Origin: Pseudomonas sp. TH41
GTDB taxonomy: Bacteria; Pseudomonadota; Gammaproteobacteria; Pseudomonadales; Pseudomonadaceae
Assembly: GCF_016650695.1 (NCBI RefSeq)
Contig: NZ_JAEKFH010000004.1
Span: 1 to 64,000 of the forward strand
Direction: 5' to 3'
DNA length: 64,000 nt
Shown: positions 54,698 to 64,000 of the stretch, one piece after another
How positions within the stretch are numbered: position 1 is the stretch's first letter
Layout of the letters: the number at the start of each line of letters is the position of its first letter
Notes under the pieces: generated by a model
What the model saw: the letters and a program-made list of their open reading frames with translations, nothing else
Told to the model about the DNA's origin: nothing
Databases searched by the model: none
Made by a program: the position numbers and the translations under genes

Positions 54698-56401
54698 ATG
54701 GACAACAACGCGCATACTTTCAATACCTTCTGGTCAGGCCAGGTCCCGTTCATTGCCTCCTTTGCAGTGCAACAATTACGTCTATGGGTCAGCACCAATC
54801 CGTGGTTCACGGGGCAGGAATACAACGACTGGTTCGATTTGCCGCGCGGCACCCTCGACAGCCTTCAGTCGGACTATCAGCTGCAATGGGGCGAACTTGG
54901 CCAGCGCCTGCTGAGCGGTCAGCCCTTCACCTTTGAAGATCGACGTTTCGCCAGTGGAAACTGGAGCGCACCGATGTTCGGCTCCCTCGCGGCGTTTTAC
55001 CTGCTCAATGCCGGTTTTTTGCTGAAACTGCTGGACACGCTGCCCATCAAAGAAAAAAAACCGCGCCAGCGTCTGCTGTATCTGGTTGAACAGGCCATTG
55101 CTGCCGGTGCACCGAGCAACTTCCTGGCCAGCAACCCTGATGCACTGCAGCGCGTGGTCGATACCCAAGGCGGCAGCCTGCTCACCGGCCTGTTGCACCT
55201 GGCCAGCGACCTGCAGGAAGGCAAGATGCGCCAGTGCGACGCCGGCGCCTTCGAAGTAGGGGTCGACCTGGCCAACACCCCCGGCGAAGTGGTGTTCGAG
55301 AACGAACTGTTCCAGCTGATTCAGTACTACCCGCAAAGCGAAACCCAGTACCGGCGCCCGGTGTTTATCGTTCCGCCGTCTATCAACAAGTACTACATCC
55401 TCGACCTGCGCCCGGACAACTCGATGGTTCGCCATCTGCTGCTGCAAGGACACCCGGTGTTCCTGATGTCGTGGCGCAACTTCGATCAGGAACACGCCAA
55501 TACCACCTGGGATAACCTGATCGAAACCGGCATCATCAAAGGCTTGCAGGTGACCCGCGAGATCAGCGGTGAGCAACGGCCCAACTGCGTGGGTTTCTGC
55601 ATCGGCGGCACGCTGTTGAGCTCGGCGCTGGCCGTGCTGGCAGCCCGTGGCGACAAAGACATCGCCAGCGTGAGCCTGCTTACCACCTTCCTCGACTACG
55701 TCGATACCGGCCCCATCGACATCTTTGTCGACGAACAACTGGTGGCCTACCGCGAGCGCACCATCGGCGGCCTGAATGGCCCCATCGGTCTGTTCAAGGG
55801 CGAAGACATGGGCAACACTTTCTCGCTGCTGCGCCCCAACGACTTGTGGTGGAACTACAACGTCGACAAATACCTCAAGGGCCAGAAACCGACCGCCCTC
55901 GACCTGCTGTTCTGGAACAACGACAGCACCAACCTTCCGGGGCCGATGTACTGCTGGTATTTGCGCCACACCTATTTGCAGAACGACCTGAAATCCGGTG
56001 AGCTGGATTGCTGCGGGGTAAAACTGAACCTGCGCGCCATCGACGCCCCCGCCTACATCCTCGCCACCCATGACGATCACATCGTGCCCTGGAGAAGCGC
56101 TTACGCCAGCACCGAGCTGCTCGCCGGCACCAAACGCTTCGTGCTCGGGGCTTCGGGCCATATCGCCGGAGTGATCAACCCACCGGCCAGGGAAAAACGT
56201 CACTACTGGACCAACAACCGAATCACCAACAACCCTGAAACCTGGTTCAAGAATGCCCAGCAACACCCCGGCAGCTGGTGGAACGACTGGTTCCTCTGGC
56301 TGGCCGAACACGCCGGCGAACGCCAGCCCTCGGTACTGCACACCGGAAACACCCAGTACCCGGCACTGGAGTCAGCACCTGGGCGTTATGTCATGCAATG
56401 A
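54698..56401 (+). CDS. phbC: Class I PHA (PHB) synthase
   Basis: About 567 residues from 54698, just after AAGGAGTTCC; an earlier ATG would place this site inside the coding region. PhaC N-terminal region, then the synthase core: CVGFCIGGTLLSSALAVLAA (lipase box-like GxCxGG, catalytic Cys about residue 300), LDLLFWNNDSTNLPGPMYCW, YILATHDDHIVPWRSAYAST (Asp) and RFVLGASGHIAGVINPP (His). Length and sequence fit class I enzymes that polymerise short-chain 3-hydroxyacyl-CoA, not the mcl enzymes (phaC1/C2) normal in fluorescent pseudomonads. Confidence 0.95.
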   Translation: MDNNAHTFNTFWSGQVPFIASFAVQQLRLWVSTNPWFTGQEYNDWFDLPRGTLDSLQSDYQLQWGELGQRLLSGQPFTFEDRRFASGNWSAPMFGSLAAFYLLNAGFLLKLLDTLPIKEKKPRQRLLYLVEQAIAAGAPSNFLASNPDALQRVVDTQGGSLLTGLLHLASDLQEGKMRQCDAGAFEVGVDLANTPGEVVFENELFQLIQYYPQSETQYRRPVFIVPPSINKYYILDLRPDNSMVRHLLLQGHPVFLMSWRNFDQEHANTTWDNLIETGIIKGLQVTREISGEQRPNCVGFCIGGTLLSSALAVLAARGDKDIASVSLLTTFLDYVDTGPIDIFVDEQLVAYRERTIGGLNGPIGLFKGEDMGNTFSLLRPNDLWWNYNVDKYLKGQKPTALDLLFWNNDSTNLPGPMYCWYLRHTYLQNDLKSGELDCCGVKLNLRAIDAPAYILATHDDHIVPWRSAYASTELLAGTKRFVLGASGHIAGVINPPAREKRHYWTNNRITNNPETWFKNAQQHPGSWWNDWFLWLAEHAGERQPSVLHTGNTQYPALESAPGRYVMQ

Positions 56402-56480
56402 CCATCAGCCCCTGCGCAACGCCTGCGTTTGGCTGCAGGAAAAGGGGCAGGCAGATCAAAGTCTAAAGCGACATCAAGAT

Positions 56481-56559
56481 CAAAAGATCGCAGCCTTCGG
56501 CAGCTCCTACAGAGCGTACGCATTCCCCTGTAGGAGCTGCCGAAGGCAGCGATCTTTTG
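56481..56559. repeat. REPIN-type inverted repeat, right side of the phb locus
   Basis: CAAAAGATCGCAGCCTTCGG and CCGAAGGCAGCGATCTTTTG form its arms, with TGTAGGAGCTG and CAGCTCCTACA inside. It is the same family as 47431-47509. The two lie outside phbF and phbC, at the edges of the PHB locus. Confidence 0.85.
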
Positions 56560-56682
56560 ATTTTGACGCACCGTCCCCTCGAGAGGCTTCGTTCTGCCTT
56601 CACAACGTAAATGACAGGAACTAACCGTTTATTTGACATTTTTTTCACATTTCAAACTTTACATTCGCCGCGCCTCAAACAT

Positions 56683-56701
56683 GCAAATGATTCGTATTGA
56701 T
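56683..56701 (+). promoter_or_regulatory. Possible Fur box upstream of the iron ABC transporter
   Basis: GCAAATGATTCGTATTGAT resembles a Fur site in its left half (GCAAATGAT) with weaker right-half match. It lies 73 bases before the binding protein start. A TTGACA element at 56633-56638 could be a -35 box. Iron regulation is expected for this family; the site is not strong. Confidence 0.45.
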
Positions 56702-56774
56702 CTACACTGATCGACGACCTTCTTCCGTCGAGTCTATGTGCACGATTCTAAAAAAAACCTGGAGCTGTCAGCGC

Positions 56775-57788
56775 ATGAATTCCCCTCTGCCTTCTTTCCT
56801 GAAAAAAGCACTGCTGGTCACCGCCCTGTTGAGCGCGGGTCACGTGTATGCCGAAGATACCGACGGCATCGTGGTCTACAACGCCCAACACGAAAGCCTG
56901 ACCAAAGCCTGGATCGACGGCTTTACCAAGGAAACCGGCATCAAAGTCACCGCACGCAACGGCGATGACACCGAGATGGGCAATCAGATCGTGCAGGAAG
57001 GCGCCGCCTCGCCGGCAGACGTGTTCCTCACCGAAAACTCCCCGGCGATGGTGCTGGTCGACAACGCGGGCCTGTTTGCACCGGTGGCGCCGACCACCCT
57101 GGAACAGGTGGGCGCGGCCTACCGTCCGGCACATGGCAAATGGGTAGGCATCGCGGCGCGCTCCACGGTGTTCGTCTACAACCCGAGCAAACTGCCAGAA
57201 GCCGAACTGCCCAAGTCGCTGATGGACCTCGCCTCCCCGAGCTGGAAAGGTCGTTGGGGTGTTTCACCTGCAGGGGCCGACTTCCAGGCCATTGTCGCCG
57301 CCGTGCTCGAACTCAAGGGTGAAGCCGCCACCCTCGAGTGGTTGAAAGCGATGAAAACCAACTCCACTGCCTACCGGGGCAACAGCGCGGTGCTCAAAGC
57401 GGTGAATGCCGGTCAGATCGACAGTGGCGTGATCTATCACTATTACCACTTCGGCGACCAGGCCAAGACCGGCGAAAACAGCAACAACACCGCGCTGTAC
57501 TACTTTAAGCACAAAGACCCGGGGGCGTTCGTCAGCGTGTCGGGCGGCGGCGTCCTGGCGTCCAGCAAACACAAGGAACAAGCGCAGGCGTTCCTCAAGT
57601 GGATTACCGGCAAAGACGGCCAGGCAGTCCTCAAGAACGGCAAATCGTTTGAATACGCCGTGGGTAAGAACGCTGAATCCAACCCAAAACTGGTGCCCTT
57701 GCAGCAGCTCGACGCGCCAACTGTCGATGCTTCAAAACTCGACAGCAAAAAAGCCGTGGAACTGATGACTCAGGCGGGACTGCTTTAA
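56775..57788 (+). CDS. Ferric-iron ABC transporter periplasmic binding protein
   Basis: About 337 residues. The start at 56775 (MNSPLPSFLKKALLVTALLS) gives a signal peptide ending HVYA; a longer frame would place it internally. The FbpA/FutA/HitA fold is shown by DGIVVYNAQHESLTKAWIDG, DDTEMGNQIVQEGAASPADV, FLTENSPAMVLVDNAG, WVGIAARSTVFVYNPSKLP and DSGVIYHYYHFGDQAKTGEN (paired Tyr iron ligands). It delivers ferric iron to the permease immediately downstream (3 bp). Confidence 0.9.
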   Translation: MNSPLPSFLKKALLVTALLSAGHVYAEDTDGIVVYNAQHESLTKAWIDGFTKETGIKVTARNGDDTEMGNQIVQEGAASPADVFLTENSPAMVLVDNAGLFAPVAPTTLEQVGAAYRPAHGKWVGIAARSTVFVYNPSKLPEAELPKSLMDLASPSWKGRWGVSPAGADFQAIVAAVLELKGEAATLEWLKAMKTNSTAYRGNSAVLKAVNAGQIDSGVIYHYYHFGDQAKTGENSNNTALYYFKHKDPGAFVSVSGGGVLASSKHKEQAQAFLKWITGKDGQAVLKNGKSFEYAVGKNAESNPKLVPLQQLDAPTVDASKLDSKKAVELMTQAGLL

Positions 57789-57791
57789 TTG

Positions 57792-59390
57792 ATGCCTGAA
57801 ACCCTGCCAGCGGGTGTCGCCGAGGCGATACCCGCGAATTTGCGACGACGGTCCCGCGGTCTCTTTGCGGGCCGCGGTGGCGCGTGGGTGACCGGTTTGT
57901 CGGTGCTGGTGTCACTCCTGGCGCTGCTGCCGATTGCGTTCGTGATCGGCGTGTCCTTCCAGACAGGCTGGGCAACCCTTGTGGCGCTGGTGTGGCGGCC
58001 ACGGGTTGGCGAGTTGCTGACCAACACTGTATTGCTGGTGGTAATCACCATTCCCTTGTGCGTCACGCTCGGCGTGGCGTTGGCGTGGCTGACAGAACGC
58101 ACCAACCTGCCAGGGCGGCGCTGGTGGTCGTTGCTGGCGACCGCGCCGCTGGCGGTCCCCGCTTTCGTTCACAGCTATGCCTGGGTCAGCCTGGTACCAC
58201 CGATTAATGGGTTGTTTGCCGGGGTTCTGGTCTCGGTCATCGCCTACTTCCCGTTTCTTTACCTGCCGGTTGCTGCGACGTTGCGCCGGCTTGATCCGGC
58301 GATCGAAGATGTCGGTGAGTCACTGGGGCTCAAGCCCTGGGCAGTGTTTTTTCGCGTTGTGTTGCCGCAATTGAGACTGGCGATCTGCGGCGGCGCGCTG
58401 TTGGTGGGTCTGCACCTGCTGGCTGAATATGGCCTGTACGCGATGATTCGATTCGACACGTTCACCACGGCGATTTTCGATCAGTTCAAATCCACTTTCA
58501 ACGGGCCCGCCGCCAACATGCTGGCCGGGGTTCTGGCGCTGTGTTGCCTGGCAATGCTCACGGTTGAATCGGCGGCTCGCGGCAATGCGCGTTATGCCCG
58601 GGTGGGGTCAGGAAGTGCACGCGAACAGCGAGTCGTGCGCCTGAGTAGCGCGGCCACCACGCTTGCGCTGATCTTGCAGATCGTGACCTGCGCACTGGCG
58701 CTCGGCGTGCCATTGATCACCCTGGGCAAATGGCTGATCGCGGGCGGATCGCAAGTCTGGGAGTCGACCGAGTTGCTGCCGGCACTAGAGCAGACGTTGC
58801 TGTTCGGGGCCTCAGGTGCGCTGCTGACCACTTGTGCGGCGATCCCGATTGCCTGGTTGTCGATTCGCTCCCCGGGGCGGTTGCAACGGCTGTTGGAAAG
58901 CTGCAACTACATCACCAGCTCGCTGCCCGGGATTGTCGTTGCCCTGGCCTTGGTGACGTTTACGATCCATTTCGCCCGGCCGATCTACCAGACCACGATC
59001 ACGGTGTTGCTCGCGTATCTGCTGATGTTTTTGCCCCGTGCCCTGGTGAGCCTGCGTGCGGGTATCGCACAGGCCCCGGTGGAACTGGAGAATATGGCCC
59101 GTAGCCTCGGTCGTTCGCCGGCTCGGGCCCTGTGGCTGATCACCCTGCGCCTGGCCGCGCCTGGGGCTGCAGCCGGTGCTGCGCTGGTGTTCCTGGCGAT
59201 TACCAATGAACTGACCGCCACGCTGCTGCTCGCCCCCAACGGCACGCGGACCCTGGCAACCGGGTTTTGGGCGATGACCAGCGAAATCGATTACGCCGCG
59301 GCGGCGCCTTATGCCTTGCTGATGGTTTTGCTGTCGCTTCCGTTGACCGGGCTCCTTTATCACCAATCCAAACGTACGGCTGGCCGATGA
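57792..59390 (+). CDS. Ferric-iron ABC transporter permease
   Basis: About 532 residues, a double-length FbpB-type permease with two halves of roughly six membrane spans each. The first half has [19 protein letters not shown] and [40 protein letters not shown] (EAA loop). The second has [20 protein letters not shown] and [20 protein letters not shown] (second EAA loop). It starts 3 bp after the binding protein and overlaps the ATPase start by ATGA, so translation is coupled. Confidence 0.9.
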   Translation: MPETLPAGVAEAIPANLRRRSRGLFAGRGGAWVTGLSVLVSLLALLPIAFVIGVSFQTGWATLVALVWRPRVGELLTNTVLLVVITIPLCVTLGVALAWLTERTNLPGRRWWSLLATAPLAVPAFVHSYAWVSLVPPINGLFAGVLVSVIAYFPFLYLPVAATLRRLDPAIEDVGESLGLKPWAVFFRVVLPQLRLAICGGALLVGLHLLAEYGLYAMIRFDTFTTAIFDQFKSTFNGPAANMLAGVLALCCLAMLTVESAARGNARYARVGSGSAREQRVVRLSSAATTLALILQIVTCALALGVPLITLGKWLIAGGSQVWESTELLPALEQTLLFGASGALLTTCAAIPIAWLSIRSPGRLQRLLESCNYITSSLPGIVVALALVTFTIHFARPIYQTTITVLLAYLLMFLPRALVSLRAGIAQAPVELENMARSLGRSPARALWLITLRLAAPGAAAGAALVFLAITNELTATLLLAPNGTRTLATGFWAMTSEIDYAAAAPYALLMVLLSLPLTGLLYHQSKRTAGR

Positions 59391-60457
59391 ACGCTCTTGA
59401 ACTGCACTCGATCTATAAGACCTACGGTTCACATCGAGCCCTGGAAAACATCAGCCTGTCTGTGCCCACCGGCAGCCGGACCGTCATCGTCGGCCCTTCA
59501 GGTTCCGGCAAGACCACCTTGCTGCGGATGATCGCCGGCTTTGAATTTCCCGATTCCGGCCGCCTGTCGCTCAATGGCCAGACGCTCGTCGACGGCACGC
59601 ATGAGGTGCCGGCGCATCAACGATTGATTGGCTATGTTCCGCAGGACGGTGCTCTTTTCCCGCACATGACCGTGGCCGCCAACATCGGTTTCGGGCTGTC
59701 GACCAAGGGGCTCGAAAAAAAGGAGCGCATCGCCGAGTTGATGGACAGTGTGGCCCTGGATTCGAACATGGCTGATCGCTGGCCCCACGAACTCTCGGGC
59801 GGTCAGCAGCAACGTGTGGCGCTGGCGCGGGCCCTGGCCCAACAGCCGCGCTTGATGTTACTGGACGAGCCGTTTTCCGCACTCGATACGGGGTTGCGCG
59901 CCGCCATGCGAAAATTGGTCGCACGGCTGCTGGCCGACGCAGGCGTCACCACCATCCTGGTCACCCATGACCAGAGCGAAGCGTTGTCGTTCGCCGATCA
60001 GCTGGCCGTGATGCGCCAGGGGCGATTGGTGCAGTCTGGTCATCCGCTGGATCTCTACCGGTATCCCGACGACGAACAAACCGCACTTTTTCTCGGCGAA
60101 GCCGTGGTGATGCCCGCCAGAATCGAAGCCGGCTGGGCACATTGCGATCTGGGACGGATACCGGTCAACAACCACCGGAATAACCATTCGGCGCAAATCA
60201 TGTTGCGACCCGAGCAACTCCAGGTCAGCAACCTGGTGACTGGCATGGCGCATCCGCCAGGCTGTAAAGGCGTGGTGACGGACCGCGATTTCGGTGGCAA
60301 CACCTGCACCTTGACCGTGGAGCTGGAACCTCAGTTCGCCGAAGACCCGCCAGGCCGGTCGTTACTGGTGCGCAGTTCCGGCCTGCACGCTCCGCCTGCG
60401 GGGAGCACGGTTCACGTTTCGACGATTGGCCATGCCCACGTCCTGAGCGAACCTTGA
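59387..60457 (+). CDS. Ferric-iron ABC transporter ATPase
   Basis: About 356 residues. The ATG at 59387 overlaps the permease stop (ATGA). Walker [20 protein letters not shown]-loop [15 protein letters not shown], signature [18 protein letters not shown], Walker [14 protein letters not shown] and switch VTHDQSEAL are intact. The C-terminal 120 residues form a TOBE-like regulatory domain ([18 protein letters not shown]), usual for FbpC. It energises the iron transporter. Confidence 0.92.
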   Translation: MNALELHSIYKTYGSHRALENISLSVPTGSRTVIVGPSGSGKTTLLRMIAGFEFPDSGRLSLNGQTLVDGTHEVPAHQRLIGYVPQDGALFPHMTVAANIGFGLSTKGLEKKERIAELMDSVALDSNMADRWPHELSGGQQQRVALARALAQQPRLMLLDEPFSALDTGLRAAMRKLVARLLADAGVTTILVTHDQSEALSFADQLAVMRQGRLVQSGHPLDLYRYPDDEQTALFLGEAVVMPARIEAGWAHCDLGRIPVNNHRNNHSAQIMLRPEQLQVSNLVTGMAHPPGCKGVVTDRDFGGNTCTLTVELEPQFAEDPPGRSLLVRSSGLHAPPAGSTVHVSTIGHAHVLSEP

Positions 60458-60467
60458 ATCCCGTCCG

Positions 60468-61463
60468 TCAAAGATCGAAGCGATCAACCGCTCGACGCCG
60501 CTCGTTGTCATCGCGCACATCGTAGTTGGCCGTCGTCTGGATATTGCTGTGATGGGCGAGTTTTTGCGCGATCGATAAATCGTGCTCTTCAATCACTCGG
60601 GTAATGAACGAGCGCCTAAAATCATGCGGCATGATTTTCACCCCGACCTGCGCGCCTCGCTGCCGGGCAATGTAATAGATCGCATGTTTGGTGATGCGCT
60701 CGCGAGTGATGTGACTGCCGCGACGGATCCGGTTGAACAGGAACGGATCATCGTCCTGCCCTTCCCCCAATTGTGAACGGCGCAGCTCCAGCCAGGCATC
60801 CAGCTTGGCAAAAGCCCAGGCGGGTGCGTACTTGATCAACTGTTTGTTGCCCTTGGCGGTCACCCGCAAGCTGCGCTCGGTGAAATCGACCTGATTGAGG
60901 TCCAGGTTCACCGATTCTGATTTACGCATTCCAGAGCCGTACAAAATGCCGATGATCGCCGCGTCCCGCAGGCCTTGTGGCCGAGGATCGGCGTCGCAGA
61001 CTGCCATCAATTCCTGGATCAGCGTGCGCTTGAGATTGCGCCCCTGGGACAACCGCGTGCCGGCAATGCCCTTCACTGAGCGCATTTTCAGCAAGTGCTC
61101 CTGACTGATCAGGCTCATGCGCCACGCTTCATTGGTGACCCCGCGCAGCGCATTGACGTACAACGATGACGTGTTCGGCGCGTAGCCGTCCTCGCGCAAA
61201 GTCGCCACCAGCGCCACAACATTTTCAGGCTGAAGTTCGTGCCAGGGTATTTCCTCGACGTTCATGTCTTCGAAACCCAGGCGGTCGGCGGCATCCTGCA
61301 AAACGTAGCGCATGGTCAGCTGGCTGGAGGGAGCGAGTCGCGCCAGATACAGGGTCAGCGGATTGGTTTTGGCAGCACTTGAATCAGCAACAGGTAGGTC
61401 AATCAAACGAAACGGCCTTGAGTGAAAACAGTTTATTAAAACAACTAATAAGAATGGAAACAT
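60468..61463 (-). CDS. Tyrosine recombinase / phage-type integrase
   Basis: 331 residues. The catalytic set is visible: Arg in GILYGSGMRKSESVNLDL, Lys in RVTAKGNKQLI, HxxR in IMPHDFRRSFITRVI, His in QKLAHHSNIQTTANYD and the final Tyr in the same motif. The N-terminal core-binding domain (ARLAPSSQLTMRYVLQDAAD, YVNALRGVTNEAWRMSLIS) is shorter than in XerC/D. The first 25 residues are hydrophobic and may not be translated. No other mobile-element gene or attachment repeat was seen beside it; it lies between the iron ABC operon and arnB. Confidence 0.85.
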   Translation of the reverse strand: MFPFLLVVLINCFHSRPFRLIDLPVADSSAAKTNPLTLYLARLAPSSQLTMRYVLQDAADRLGFEDMNVEEIPWHELQPENVVALVATLREDGYAPNTSSLYVNALRGVTNEAWRMSLISQEHLLKMRSVKGIAGTRLSQGRNLKRTLIQELMAVCDADPRPQGLRDAAIIGILYGSGMRKSESVNLDLNQVDFTERSLRVTAKGNKQLIKYAPAWAFAKLDAWLELRRSQLGEGQDDDPFLFNRIRRGSHITRERITKHAIYYIARQRGAQVGVKIMPHDFRRSFITRVIEEHDLSIAQKLAHHSNIQTTANYDVRDDNERRRAVDRFDL

Positions 61464-61796
61464 CCTGTATATAAAACGGAGTACTTCCGTAGGACTTTTC
61501 TACTAAGGGACGTGATGAGCGGTAGAAGTCTGAACGTTCGCTTAATAGTCCGCTGATAAACGATTCCCCGACCGGTTTTTCATGTTCCTTTCACAAATTC
61601 TGGCCTAATCTCAACGGATTACGTATGACCCCTTGCCAGGTTCCAACCTGCCGCTCATAGCAGAAAAAGTCAACTGATGCGCATTCTCACGAGATTTAAG
61701 TAACTGATTGATACAGCTACTATTTAGCGTTTATGCTTATACTGGATCCATATTTATAGCCTTCAAGGCTATTCAAATTTACGCCCCGAGGTGCCC
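61464..61796. other. Intergenic region with the arn operon promoter side
   Basis: About 330 bases, AT-rich near 61690-61785. ATAGCC-TTCAA-GGCTAT (61757-61773) is a small hairpin just before the arnB ribosome site GAGGTG. One ATTTAAG half-site (61693) resembles part of a PmrA box but has no good partner. PmrA/PhoP control is known for arn operons; not demonstrable here. Confidence 0.5.
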
Positions 61797-62945
61797 ATGA
61801 GTCAGGCGTTTCTCCCCTTCTCCAGACCCAGTATCGGCGATGAAGAAATTGCCGCCGTAGAGCAAGTATTACGCTCGGGCTGGATCACGACCGGGCCGAA
61901 AAACCAGGAGCTCGAAGAACGATTCGCCAACTACGTTGGGTGCAAGCACGCCGTGGCACTTTCTTCGGCTACCGGTGGCATGCATATCACTCTATTGGCA
62001 TTGGGCATCGGTCCCGGCGACGAAGTGATCACACCGTCCCAGACGTGGGTATCCACGGCCAACATGATCAGTCTTCTGGGCGCGACGCCCGTGTTCGTCG
62101 ACGTCGACCGCCACACCCTGATGAGTGACCTCTCAAGCATCGAGGCCGCCATCACGCCTCGCACCCGAGCGATCATTCCGGTGCATTACGCCGGCGCGGC
62201 GTTTGATCTCGATCCGCTCTACGCGCTGGCCGATAAACACGGCATCCCGGTCATCGAAGATGCCGCCCACGCGGCGGGCACCTTCTACAAAGGTCGCCAC
62301 GTCGGCGCCAAGGGCACGGCGATCTTCTCGTTCCATGCGATCAAGAACATGACCTGCGCCGAAGGCGCGATGTTCGTCAGCGACAATGAAGCGCTGGCCA
62401 GTCGTGTGCGCATGCTCAAGTTTCATGGTCTCGGTGTCGACGCCTACGACCGCCTGACCCACGGCCGCAAGCCTCAGGCCCAGGTCATGGAACCCGGTTT
62501 CAAATACAACCTGGCGGATATTAATGCTGCCATCGCCCTGGTACAGCTGGAGCGCCTGGACGAGATCAACGCCAAGCGCACGGAACTGGCCCAAACCTAC
62601 TTGCAGCGGCTGGAAGGCCTGCCTGTACAACCGTTGGCGGTGCCTGCCTACCCGCAACAGCATGCCTGGCACCTGTTCATCCTGCGTATCGACGCCGAGC
62701 GCTGCGGGCTCGACCGCGAAGCGTTCATGAAGGCCTTGCAGGAACAGAACATCGGCACCGGCATTCACTTTATCGCCACGCACCTGCACACTTACTACCG
62801 CCAGCGTTACCCCGACGTTTACCTGCCAAACACCGAATGGAACTCGGCGCGATTGTGTTCGATCCCGTTGTTCCCCGACATGACCGTCGATGACGTCGAT
62901 CGTGTCGTCGGCGCCATTGAAAACACACTGGACAGAAACCTGTGA
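61797..62945 (+). CDS. arnB: UDP-4-amino-4-deoxy-L-arabinose aminotransferase
   Basis: About 382 residues from 61797, after GAGGTG. DegT/DnrJ/EryC1 fold: [80 protein letters not shown] and [17 protein letters not shown] with the PLP Lys (about residue 183). It transfers an amino group from glutamate to the 4-keto sugar made by ArnA, in L-Ara4N addition to lipid A, which lowers binding of polymyxin-type peptides. GTGA overlap links it to arnC. Confidence 0.95.
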   Translation: MSQAFLPFSRPSIGDEEIAAVEQVLRSGWITTGPKNQELEERFANYVGCKHAVALSSATGGMHITLLALGIGPGDEVITPSQTWVSTANMISLLGATPVFVDVDRHTLMSDLSSIEAAITPRTRAIIPVHYAGAAFDLDPLYALADKHGIPVIEDAAHAAGTFYKGRHVGAKGTAIFSFHAIKNMTCAEGAMFVSDNEALASRVRMLKFHGLGVDAYDRLTHGRKPQAQVMEPGFKYNLADINAAIALVQLERLDEINAKRTELAQTYLQRLEGLPVQPLAVPAYPQQHAWHLFILRIDAERCGLDREAFMKALQEQNIGTGIHFIATHLHTYYRQRYPDVYLPNTEWNSARLCSIPLFPDMTVDDVDRVVGAIENTLDRNL

Positions 62946-63961
62946 AACCTTATCCCATCCGCTGCGTGTCGATCGTCATCCCGGTCTACAACGAGCAAGA
63001 CAGCCTGCCCGAATTGCTGCGGCGCACCGAAGCGGCGTGTCAGCAGCTGCACCATGAATATGAAATCGTATTGGTGGATGACGGCAGCCGCGACGACTCG
63101 GCACAAATCCTCGAGGACGCCGCCAATCGTGAAGGCAGTTCGGTGGTGGCGGTCATTCTCAATCGCAACTACGGCCAGCACGCCGCAATCATGGCCGGAT
63201 TCGAACAGTGCAAGGGCGATGTCGTCATCACCCTCGACGCGGACCTGCAAAACCCTCCCGAAGAAATTCCGCGGTTGGTGGCTCAGGCCGAACTCGGCTA
63301 TGACGTCGTTGCCACAGTGCGTAACAACCGCCAGGACTCTGCCCTGCGTCGCTGGCCGTCGAAGCTGATCAACCTGGCCGTGCAGCGTTCAACCGGTGTC
63401 GCCATGAGCGACTACGGCTGCATGTTGCGCGCTTACCGGCGAACCATCGTCGACGCCATGCTCGCCTGCCGCGAACGCAGCACCTTTATCCCGATCCTGG
63501 CCAACAGCTTCGCCCGGCACACCACGGAAATCCTGGTGATGCACGCCGAGCGCGAACACGGTGAATCGAAGTACAGCCCGATGCGCCTGGTCAACCTGAT
63601 GTTTGACCTGGTGACCTGCATGACCACCACGCCCCTGCGGCTGTTGAGCATCGTCGGCTTCGCCATGGCCGCACTCGGCGTTCTTTTCGCCATCGCGCTG
63701 GTTGTCCTGCGCCTGGTCTTTGGCGCCGGTTGGGCCGGTGGCGGTACGTTCGTGTTGTTCGCCGTGCTGTTCGTCTTCACCGGCGGGCAATTCATTGGCA
63801 TGGGCTTGCTGGGCGAGTACCTGGGTCGCATGTACAGCGACGTCCGCGCCCGCCCCCGGTTCTTTATCGAAAAGGTCTTGCGTAGCGAACCCGCTGCGCC
63901 TGCACCCGTTGTCACTGTTGACGGTCTTACTTCCACTTCTTCAGATCAGGTTCTCTCATGA
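62942..63961 (+). CDS. arnC: Undecaprenyl-phosphate Ara4FN transferase
   Basis: 339 residues, GTG start overlapping the arnB stop. GT2 glycosyltransferase: [38 protein letters not shown] (metal Asp), [20 protein letters not shown] and [20 protein letters not shown]. Two C-terminal membrane spans ([20 protein letters not shown] and [20 protein letters not shown]) anchor it to the inner membrane. It attaches Ara4FN to undecaprenyl phosphate. ATGA overlap leads into arnA. Confidence 0.95.
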   Translation: MKPYPIRCVSIVIPVYNEQDSLPELLRRTEAACQQLHHEYEIVLVDDGSRDDSAQILEDAANREGSSVVAVILNRNYGQHAAIMAGFEQCKGDVVITLDADLQNPPEEIPRLVAQAELGYDVVATVRNNRQDSALRRWPSKLINLAVQRSTGVAMSDYGCMLRAYRRTIVDAMLACRERSTFIPILANSFARHTTEILVMHAEREHGESKYSPMRLVNLMFDLVTCMTTTPLRLLSIVGFAMAALGVLFAIALVVLRLVFGAGWAGGGTFVLFAVLFVFTGGQFIGMGLLGEYLGRMYSDVRARPRFFIEKVLRSEPAAPAPVVTVDGLTSTSSDQVLS

Positions 63962-64000
63962 GCGCAAAAGCTGTTGTCTTCGCCTACCACGATATCGGCT
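63958..64000 (+). CDS. arnA: Bifunctional UDP-Ara4N formyltransferase/dehydrogenase, first 14 codons
   Basis: Only [14 protein letters not shown] is present before the window ends; it matches the ArnA N-terminus (formyltransferase domain). It overlaps the arnC stop by ATGA. The rest of the arn operon presumably continues to the right. Confidence 0.85.
   Translation, partial: MSAKAVVFAYHDIG

Noticed and set aside
54782..56341. Open frame of 519 codons antisense to phbC
   Set aside because: It mirrors the synthase in a GC-rich genome, has Val/Gly/Gln-rich composition without domains, and no ribosome site.
61693..61710. PmrA box upstream of arnB
   Set aside because: Only one half-site (ATTTAAG) is convincing; the second half does not match.

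Overview
The window looks like chromosomal DNA of a fluorescent Pseudomonas (P. fluorescens lineage). It is GC-rich, carries two OprD-family porins, begins an arnBCA lipid A modification operon at the right edge, and holds two REP/REPIN types typical of these genomes (cores GATCGCAGCCT..GGCAGCTCC and GTAGCAGCTGGCGAAGCCTG). No rRNA, tRNA or CRISPR was seen. Most of it is accessory metabolism, transport and regulation rather than core genes.

Layout. 1-8.0 kb (leftward): an SCP-x-like thiolase followed by a DUF1302 / DUF1329 / YCF48-like / RND module that looks like an envelope transport system for a hydrophobic compound; the DUF1302 and RND genes each carry a single-base frameshift. 8.4-12.8 kb (leftward): DoxX, NTF2-like, YtcJ-type amidohydrolase, ABM-domain membrane protein and YcaC-like hydrolase. 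13.2-16.2 kb (rightward): two AraC regulators, an OprD porin and the tail of a lost alpha/beta hydrolase. 16.2-17.9 kb: an IS110-family (IS1111-type) element inserted in one arm of a REP-containing repeat. 18.3-23.6 kb: TIM-barrel isomerase-like protein, 2-oxoglutarate/Fe(II)-type oxygenase, amino-acid ABC transporter with a fused permease-ATPase, and an atypical SDR. 23.9-27.3 kb: amidase, PxpA-like protein and a divergent LysR regulator with a clear operator. 27.7-31.8 kb: P1 peptidase, polyamine-binding protein, nitrilase-family amidase and a LuxR solo. 32.0-35.8 kb: a lysozyme-inhibitor-like protein and a two-gene locus of a trypco2 protein with a 940-residue trypsin/NACHT/multi-TM protein, the best candidate in the window for a poorly described conflict (anti-phage) system. 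36.1-42.2 kb: BON protein, ProA-like dehydrogenase, AI-2E exporter-family protein, and a PAS histidine kinase with a FixJ-type regulator, divergent from 42.5-47.4 kb acyl-CoA synthetase, acyl-CoA dehydrogenase and OprD porin. 47.6-56.4 kb: a complete short-chain polyhydroxybutyrate locus (phbF, phbP, phbX, phbR, phbB, phbA, phbC), bounded by two REPINs of one type. 56.8-60.5 kb: a ferric-iron ABC transporter. 60.5-61.5 kb: a tyrosine recombinase. 61.8 kb to the end: arnB, arnC and the start of arnA.

How the parts work together. The phb locus has everything needed to make and store PHB from acetyl-CoA: thiolase, reductase, synthase, phasin, repressor and activator. Repeated TTGC-N3-GCA motifs lie in its control regions and an intrinsic terminator sits between phbA and phbC. 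The kinase/regulator pair probably controls the divergent acyl-CoA genes through a palindrome between them. The trypco2/trypsin-NACHT pair probably acts alone as a protease-coupled sensor at the membrane.
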